A stretch of DNA of 20,471 nucleotides. Source: CAZBUK01 sp964495085. GTDB taxonomy: Bacteria > Bacteroidota > Ignavibacteria > T3Sed10-11. Of the stretch, positions 15,030-20,471 are shown piece after piece. Location: NCBI GenBank assembly GCA_964495085.1, contig CAZBUK010000075.1, forward strand, positions 1-20,471, in the 5' to 3' direction. The first letter of the stretch is position 1. The number at the start of each line of letters is the position of its first letter. Both the position numbers and the translations under genes were made by a program. A model generated the notes under the pieces. The model did not search any database and was not told where the DNA came from. It saw only the letters and a program-made list of their open reading frames with translations.

Positions 15030-16769
15030 CTACCATACCAATTGGATTCCGCCTTCTATGTAAAACGGCCTCATCGGGTAACCTATGAATCCCGAGTAGG
15101 TGTGATCGAGCATATTGTCCACGCTCAAATATACGCCCATAATATTATGAAATCGATACTGAACGTCAAGCGAAATGTTTGCAAAGGCATCCAGATCGTT
15201 CCACGCTCCGGAAAAATTCGGTCTCCGTGCCCCGAGAATTTCAAGTGCCGCCGATCCGCGGATCCGCGCTGAAAAATCCCGCGTGTACACCGCGGCAGCT
15301 TCGAATGCGGGAAGGTAAGGAACGGTAGTTTCGTAAAACGAATTTTTCGCACGCCGGATAACGAGCTGAGCGGTGATCAGATCACGCGAGGTAGCCGAAT
15401 AGACCATCTCTCCCGCGAGCGATGCGATCGATGTGGTGCCGGTATAATCGACGGTGAACATACCCCTCTCGAGCAGGAGATCGAATGTCGGATAATCTTC
15501 AATCTCGAGATACGCAGCATACCCATGGAGCTGCAGTTTCTTCGACGGAGTGAATATAATTCCGCCGCTCAGGTTCACAGATTCCTCAGCGTGCCGGATA
15601 ATACTCGAGGCGGATACGTAGGGATTCATTTCGCGCAATTGGTACAACGACCGGTGCAGAACCTGCGGTTCGAACCTGGCATAAAGAGAGATCGCGCCGG
15701 CAGGAGTAAACCGCAGCTCGCCGAACGGCTTGAACAGCGTGGAAAAATCGGCATTGGACGGCCGGATATAATACACCGATCCGCCGAGCTCGAGATGCAG
15801 CCGCTCGCCCGCCAGCGGCACAAGCGCTTTGACCGTCGTCCGGAGAAAATTCGGATCTGCGGACGGAACAACCCGGTCGAGATAGTTGACGATGAACAAA
15901 AATTCACTCTGAAGTCGAATGTCACTGATGTATCCGAGGGTCTTCAGACGGGTGGTAATCTCATCGTCGCTCGTTTCCGCCGATTGCTCATCCTCGATCG
16001 TACTTCCCCGCCATCCGAATCGGAATTCATAATCGAATGGTAATCCCGGACCTGAGGTTAATCCGATTTCAGTAAGCCCGGATCGAAGTTTCCGTCCGGT
16101 GAGCAGCGGATCGAAACCCAGTGGCACATATATCGGGTTCTGCTTTAGATAATAATCGTTGTTCAGAAGACCCATGGTTAGGAACGTTCGACCCCCGCCG
16201 ATGAACGGAATCGCCTGGTCGAACCGATAGCCGCCGGTGATTCTCCCGTCAAAGCGCTTCCCCTCGGCGAACGGCTCGAATCCGCGGGTATCGAAGTAAT
16301 CGAGCTGAGCCGAGGCATCCCACTGTCCCGACGTGAAGTGAGTCCAGCCCGATGCGTGCGGGGAATTAAATCGTCCGTATCCCAGCCTTGCGAATCCATT
16401 CTGCAGAAGCGGCGTATCGGCAAATTCCCCGAATGATTTATCGGGCAGATCGACCGGCGTCGTATCGATCTCACGTGCGCCGGCGGGCATTTTATCGGGG
16501 ACCTCCGCTACGTAAACGTAGTTCTCCGACGCCTTCGGCTTCTGTACCGGCGGCAATCTGAATGTCGCTCTGCCGGTAATGACGAATTCCGGAAGCTCGA
16601 ACTCGGGGAGGCGCTCCTGTCCTTCGCGCGTCTGTTCTGCCGTTGCAGGTGTTTGTCTCGCCGGCGGCTCAGGTTTCTCTTGTTCCTGTGCGGCGAGATG
16701 GATACCTGAAAGAAAGATTAGTATCAGAAGTAATCCGATGCTCCGAATCATAGCTGCGCTCTTATTCAT
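15030..16769 (-). CDS. Plug-less TonB-receptor-like outer-membrane beta-barrel
   Basis: Outer-membrane protein of 579 residues. A signal peptide (1-27, cut near LAA|QE) is followed by a Glu/Pro-rich stretch and EFVITG (61-66), which resembles a TonB box. A typical plug domain of about 130 residues should come next, but the sequence goes almost directly into alternating amphipathic strands from about residue 123 (NGFARLGYGRFN) to the end. The last 40 residues (NIMGVYLSVDNMLDHTYSGF, then GYPMRPFYIEGGI) look like the C-terminal strands of TonB-dependent receptors, and the final residue is aromatic (W579), as the BAM assembly signal requires. Its ATG overlaps the stop of the TPR gene by 4 bases (ATGA), so translation is coupled. 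It may work with the TPR protein and the motor downstream; its ligand is unknown. Confidence 0.82.
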   Translation of the reverse strand: MNKSAAMIRSIGLLLILIFLSGIHLAAQEQEKPEPPARQTPATAEQTREGQERLPEFELPEFVITGRATFRLPPVQKPKASENYVYVAEVPDKMPAGAREIDTTPVDLPDKSFGEFADTPLLQNGFARLGYGRFNSPHASGWTHFTSGQWDASAQLDYFDTRGFEPFAEGKRFDGRITGGYRFDQAIPFIGGGRTFLTMGLLNNDYYLKQNPIYVPLGFDPLLTGRKLRSGLTEIGLTSGPGLPFDYEFRFGWRGSTIEDEQSAETSDDEITTRLKTLGYISDIRLQSEFLFIVNYLDRVVPSADPNFLRTTVKALVPLAGERLHLELGGSVYYIRPSNADFSTLFKPFGELRFTPAGAISLYARFEPQVLHRSLYQLREMNPYVSASSIIRHAEESVNLSGGIIFTPSKKLQLHGYAAYLEIEDYPTFDLLLERGMFTVDYTGTTSIASLAGEMVYSATSRDLITAQLVIRRAKNSFYETTVPYLPAFEAAAVYTRDFSARIRGSAALEILGARRPNFSGAWNDLDAFANISLDVQYRFHNIMGVYLSVDNMLDHTYSGFIGYPMRPFYIEGGIQLVW

Positions 16770-19700
16770 AGGCTTCCCATCCTCCGCAGCCGCGACTCTG
16801 CCTCACGTGCGAACTCCTCTCCCCGGTTCATCTGAATTACATTTTGATATGCTTCTCTCGCACGAGCGGTTTGATTCGTTGCCTCGTACGCCTCGCCGAG
16901 TCCGAGATAGGATTGCGCTACCCATTCTGCGGCGTTCGGGAATACATACCTCACGCGGAGAAGCTGTGTGATGGCTTCCTGATAATTCCGGGCGTTGAGT
17001 TCAATCCGGCCGATCAGAAACTGCGCCTCGGCGCCGACGTCGTCCGTCCGGTTCACGACAATGCTGCGCAATAGTTCCGTTGCCTCCCCTGTTCTCCCCT
17101 GTTCTTCGGCTATTCTCGCCAATCCGATGGTGCTCAATGCGGCGAATCGGGTACCCTGATGTTCTGCCGCGACCTTCCGGAACTGATCGGCGGCGTCGGC
17201 GATATTGTTCCCCCGCTGCAAAGCGACCCCCCTCTGATAGGCGCCCTCGATCGCCTGTTCTGAATTCTTATACTCGCGCTCGAGCCGGTCGAACGCCGCG
17301 ATCGCTTCGCGATAGGCCTGCCGTTCGATATGCAGCTTTCCAATCTCCACAAGCGCACCTGGTGCGATGGCGCTTCCCGGATGCGAAGTTACTATGGTTG
17401 TGAACGACTGCAGCGCTTCGGATTCGCTCCGGAGCATCATATGCGAACGCCCGATCCAGTATTGCGCATCGGCGACGAGTTTGCTTTCGGGGAATCTCTG
17501 GATAAAGCTCCGATACTCGGTAATCGCCTCCCGATAAAGCTGCTGGCCGAAATACAGGTCGCCTTTCTTGAACATCAGCTGGTCGGTCATCTCGCTCCCG
17601 GGATTCGAACGCAGGAATTCATCGAGCACACGGATAGCGCCCTGCACATTCCCCTGCGAGGAATAGCAATACTGAATCCCTGTCAGAGCATCCGGAACAT
17701 ACTGGCTCCTCGGATGCCGTTCGAGGACCTGTCTATAAGATGCAATCGCATCGTCGTAGCGCTGCTGATTATAGTACGCATCGCCGATGCTGTACAGAGC
17801 GCGGGGGACGATAACATTGTTCGGAAAGAGCGTGATCGCACGGCGGAACTCTTCGATCGACCGGTCGTATTCAGCCGTCTGAAAATAGGTCCAACCGATC
17901 GCGTACTGCGCTTCGGGTGCGAGATCGGACTGCGCCCGGTTCTCGACGAGTTTGCGGAACTCGTTCCGCGCTTCCTCCCTCTGTCCCCCCCGAAAGAGCG
18001 CCTGTCCGAGCTGGAACTGCGCATATTCGAATTCTTTTGCATCCGGATGATTCTGTACGACGTTCCGGTACTGCTGCGCCGCTTCGACATACCTGGCCAG
18101 CGATAGATAACTATCGGCAAGCCGCAATTGAACGTCGACCGAAAACTCGGTTCGTGGATAGCGGCGGAGAAATTCCCCGAATGCATTCGCAGCTTCGTTG
18201 AAGTTGCGGGCTCTGTAGAATGCCCAGCCCAGACCGTATAATCCTTCGCGATATCTCGGGTGATTCGCACCCGCACCGGTTACCCGGCGATATGATGCGG
18301 CGGCATCGCCGTATCGTTCAAGCTGGTAATATGATTCGCCCAGCCAGAAGTTTGCGTCGATATTCTTTGCGTGCCCGGAATACTCAGTTATGAACTGTGT
18401 CAACTTCTCGACCGCCTGCCGATACTGTTGGGTTCGATAGAGAGAGAAACCTTCCTGATACAATGCTTCGCTTCGAATTTCCGGCGGTGCGTTCTGCATC
18501 ACTACCACGGCTGCGAAAGCGGTTCGGGCGGAAGCATAGTCTTCGAGCGCGGCATGGGTTTCTCCAAGCATTCTGGTGGCCTGGGGAATTACCGGACTAT
18601 CCGGATATCCGGCCGCCGCCTGCTCGAACGCGGATTTTGCATCCTGGTATTCTCTGTCCTCATAATGCATGAGTCCGAGTTCGTATAACGCCTCTGCTCC
18701 GTAGCGGGAATTCCGGAAGCGCGCAATCGTCTGCGCGAACGCCTCTTTCGCTCCCTCGCGGTTATCCGTGTATTTCAGCGTCAGACCGTATCGGAATGAA
18801 GACGCCTGTGCAATTTCGTCGTCGCCTGCGATAAGCGGCCGGAATGCTTCGGCGGCAGAACCGTACTCCTGCAATTCTATATATGTCCAACCGAGCGCGT
18901 AACCTACTTCGCGGGCTAACCAATGATTCGGGTAATTCTGCAAAAATTCGCGGTACCCGTCCCGTGCATCGCTAAATCTCCCGAGCTTGTAGCTGGACTC
19001 GGCTATAATATATTCAGCCTCGGCGCGTTTCTCGGCATCGGTTATCCGCGAGCGGGCGGAGGTCAACCATTCAAGCGCCTGCTGATACTCCTGAATGTTG
19101 AAGTAACTCTCGCCGATACGAACATACGCTCCGGAGTACAGCGGACTCGATGGAAACTCGCTTACCAGTTTCCGGTAAGTATCCACAGCGAGCTGGTTGC
19201 GGCCTCTTGTTTCATGAACCCAACCGATTGAGTAGAGCGCATAATCCCTGAGACGATTATTCGGAAAGTGATCGAATGCCATCGTATAAAACCGGAGAGC
19301 ATTATCGTAATCTTCAAGCTTGAAATACGACTCTCCAATCCAATACGCTGCTTCTCCCGCCAGATTCTCAGGTGGTTGATTCTCGAGAACCGCCCGGTAG
19401 GCATTGACGGCAACACGGTACCTTTGATCACGGTAAGCGATTTCACCGAGACGGAAGTATGCTTCTCCGGTATAGGGATTTTGAGGAAAATCTCTGATAA
19501 ATTGTGAATAGTGCCGTTCCGCTTCGGAAAAATTTTCGAGGTTATAAAGGGATTCGACTGAAAAATAACGCGCGGTCATCGTCCGGCTGCTGTTCGGATA
19601 ATTCTTCACAAATCGGGAAAACTCTTCCTGAGACAACTGGTACATACCGTCACGGTAGAGTCCCATGGCAAACGCGAAATCCTGTTCTTCCTGAATAGAT

Positions 19701-19777
19701 CTGCGGTCTGTCTGAGAGAATAGGGAAAAGGCGAGAACAAGACACAATAAAAGATAAACCGGACCCCTCCACATCAT
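16766..19777 (-). CDS. Large periplasmic TPR-repeat protein (CpoB/YbgF-like repeats)
   Basis: Secreted protein of 1003 residues. The signal peptide (1-21, cut near LFS|QT) has no lipobox, so it should be periplasmic. The rest is almost entirely about 26 tandem TPR-like units of 33-40 residues, each with a pattern like A-x-Y-x-x-G-x-x-Y-(F), a polar turn, and F-x-x-(Y/F)-P-x-S; examples are FVKNYPNSS, FLRRYPRTE and FIQRFPESK. Such repeats are shared by CpoB/YbgF of the Tol-Pal system and by BamD, and form a superhelical scaffold for protein binding. A domain of this size could in principle reach far into the periplasm. It leads the operon and overlaps the barrel gene by 4 bases. AGGAG precedes the ATG by 6 bases; a second ATG follows at once. 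The partner proteins are unknown. Confidence 0.87.
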   Translation of the reverse strand: MMWRGPVYLLLCLVLAFSLFSQTDRRSIQEEQDFAFAMGLYRDGMYQLSQEEFSRFVKNYPNSSRTMTARYFSVESLYNLENFSEAERHYSQFIRDFPQNPYTGEAYFRLGEIAYRDQRYRVAVNAYRAVLENQPPENLAGEAAYWIGESYFKLEDYDNALRFYTMAFDHFPNNRLRDYALYSIGWVHETRGRNQLAVDTYRKLVSEFPSSPLYSGAYVRIGESYFNIQEYQQALEWLTSARSRITDAEKRAEAEYIIAESSYKLGRFSDARDGYREFLQNYPNHWLAREVGYALGWTYIELQEYGSAAEAFRPLIAGDDEIAQASSFRYGLTLKYTDNREGAKEAFAQTIARFRNSRYGAEALYELGLMHYEDREYQDAKSAFEQAAAGYPDSPVIPQATRMLGETHAALEDYASARTAFAAVVVMQNAPPEIRSEALYQEGFSLYRTQQYRQAVEKLTQFITEYSGHAKNIDANFWLGESYYQLERYGDAAASYRRVTGAGANHPRYREGLYGLGWAFYRARNFNEAANAFGEFLRRYPRTEFSVDVQLRLADSYLSLARYVEAAQQYRNVVQNHPDAKEFEYAQFQLGQALFRGGQREEARNEFRKLVENRAQSDLAPEAQYAIGWTYFQTAEYDRSIEEFRRAITLFPNNVIVPRALYSIGDAYYNQQRYDDAIASYRQVLERHPRSQYVPDALTGIQYCYSSQGNVQGAIRVLDEFLRSNPGSEMTDQLMFKKGDLYFGQQLYREAITEYRSFIQRFPESKLVADAQYWIGRSHMMLRSESEALQSFTTIVTSHPGSAIAPGALVEIGKLHIERQAYREAIAAFDRLEREYKNSEQAIEGAYQRGVALQRGNNIADAADQFRKVAAEHQGTRFAALSTIGLARIAEEQGRTGEATELLRSIVVNRTDDVGAEAQFLIGRIELNARNYQEAITQLLRVRYVFPNAAEWVAQSYLGLGEAYEATNQTARAREAYQNVIQMNRGEEFAREAESRLRRMGSL

Positions 19778-19818
19778 ATTACTCTCCTTAGGGCGATACT
19801 TAAAGTTCTTTGTTAGAT

Positions 19819-19835
19819 GCAGGTATATAACCTGC
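19819..19835. promoter_or_regulatory. Palindrome at the expected transcription start (operator candidate)
   Basis: GCAGGT (19819-19824) and ACCTGC (19830-19835) are perfect inverted arms separated by ATATA. The palindrome begins 2 bases downstream of the predicted -10 and so covers the expected +1 of the six-gene operon. That is a usual place for a repressor operator; no regulator gene is nearby. Confidence 0.45.
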
Positions 19836-19837
19836 TT

Positions 19838-19866
19838 AATTTACAACTGCAATTGATATAAGTCAA
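19838..19866 (-). promoter_or_regulatory. Sigma-70-like promoter of the TPR-to-tonB operon
   Basis: On the minus strand TTGACT (19866-19861) lies 17 bases from TAAATT (19843-19838), giving a good -35 and a moderate -10. The start would fall near 19831, about 54 bases before the ATG. A shifted alternative (TTGCAG-N16-TTATAT) overlaps it. It is the best promoter I can see for the six-gene operon. Confidence 0.5.
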
Positions 19867-20397
19867 GTAACTGTGCTGTTTTTACAGAAAAATCATTCTT
19901 AATATCACTCCTAAAAGACGAAAACCCAGTTGTGAATGTTCCAACTCACGCTTTTTGTTAGCCCGGCCGGGATCAATTATCTCAAAAATATCGATATTAC
20001 TGGTATTTTCCTGGTATAGTTCGTTATTTATTCGAAGGGTTTATATATCCGGCGATAATGCATCCATCCTCTCGGATTCCACAAAATATTATAGGGAAGG
20101 AAAATCCACTGGCCCGGAAAATCCAGTATCATGAGATGTAAATATTCAATTTCCAGGATAGCCGATTAGCTGCCGGTCTGTTTGGAAAGGTTTAAATATC
20201 GATTTATTTGTGTTCCATTTTCCCTCTAATTCTATAGAAATGAATAGTGTTTTTTTGACTGATTGTTCTCAGCGCTGATATACTTTATTTATCCACATTT
20301 GTTTTCGGATCTGCTTTTCTCATATTATTATGTATTTACACATCTGTCCAAAATAAAAAATAAAGAATTTTGAATGATTCAGGTCCACCAAGCCGAA
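19867..20397. other. AT-rich non-coding region with short repeats
   Basis: About 530 bases without a credible gene; the longest ATG-started frame I traced by hand (20059-20142, 27 residues) lacks support. Short repeats present are CTGGTAT at 20000-20006 and 20011-20017, GGAAAATCCA at 20099-20108 and 20116-20125, and the perfect palindrome CCCGGCCGGG at 19962-19971. These could be regulator sites upstream of the TPR operon. Confidence 0.4.
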
Positions 20398-20470
20398 ATC
20401 GTCGGGGTTGTGGGGTGGGGACGATGGTGTGCGTTTTGATTCCCGCACCGTTTTGTGGGGCGGGAATCAA
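20398..20470. repeat. Tandem hairpins with a G-rich loop at the window edge
   Basis: Two inverted repeats lie side by side. ATCGTC/GACGAT (20398-20403 and 20420-20425) encloses a G-rich loop with GGGG runs at 20404, 20412 and 20417. TTGATTCCCGC/GCGGGAATCAA (20436-20446 and 20460-20470) is a perfect 11-bp stem around a 13-base loop. No U-tract follows on the minus strand and the plus-strand continuation is outside the window. It could be a terminator of a gene beyond the edge, an extragenic repeat, or the first unit of a repeat array. Confidence 0.4.
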
Positions 20471-20471
20471 C

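Noticed and set aside
20433..20471. CRISPR array
   Set aside because: Only one repeat-like unit is visible, with no spacer or second copy and no cas gene in the window, so an array cannot be claimed.
1..20471. Mobile element, prophage, tRNA or rRNA
   Set aside because: I saw no transposase, integrase, phage gene, terminal repeats of an insertion, or tRNA/rRNA signature; the gene content is ordinary chromosomal.

Overview
The window reads as chromosomal DNA of a Gram-negative bacterium, probably an uncultured member of the FCB/Bacteroidota-like superphylum (Ignavibacteriota, KSB1, Marinimicrobia or Latescibacterota would all fit). This placement is inference. It rests on a ClpS of the divergent type I associate with these lineages, weak or absent Shine-Dalgarno sequences before several genes, a SLBB-rich polysaccharide exporter, a very large TPR protein beside a TonB-receptor-like barrel, and a heptose isomerase that implies LPS. 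Base composition is moderate (near 50% GC by eye) and even across the genes. I see no phage, IS, plasmid, tRNA or rRNA genes.

Region 1 (1-4605, minus strand) is the start of an exopolysaccharide, capsule or O-antigen operon that runs off the left edge. Its order is a Wza-like exporter with six SLBB repeats, a Wzz-type chain-length protein, then a UDP-glucuronate 4-epimerase. Its roughly 520-base upstream region (4606-5127) holds no large gene, but has an inverted repeat and one doubtful 43-codon ORF.

Region 2 (5128-12221) is a housekeeping and proteostasis block. Lon protease and an Hsp20 chaperone lie on the minus strand, with a strong intrinsic terminator between them. Diverging from hsp20 on the plus strand are clpS, alaS (alanyl-tRNA synthetase) and gmhA (sedoheptulose-7-phosphate isomerase), closely spaced and closed by a short hairpin.

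Region 3 (12412-19777, minus strand) is the most interesting part: a tightly packed six-gene operon for an envelope-spanning machine. In transcription order it encodes a 1003-residue periplasmic TPR solenoid, an outer-membrane beta-barrel that looks like a TonB receptor without a plug, a SPOR-domain peptidoglycan-binding protein, ExbB/TolQ, ExbD/TolR and TonB/TolA. The last three form a proton-motive-force motor. The TPR, SPOR and barrel proteins could be its periplasmic, cell-wall and outer-membrane partners, an arrangement recalling Tol-Pal-CpoB. A good sigma-70-like promoter with a palindrome over the expected start site precedes the operon. The last 600 bases are non-coding, with short repeats and, at the very edge, a G-rich stretch and an 11-bp inverted repeat cut off by the window end.
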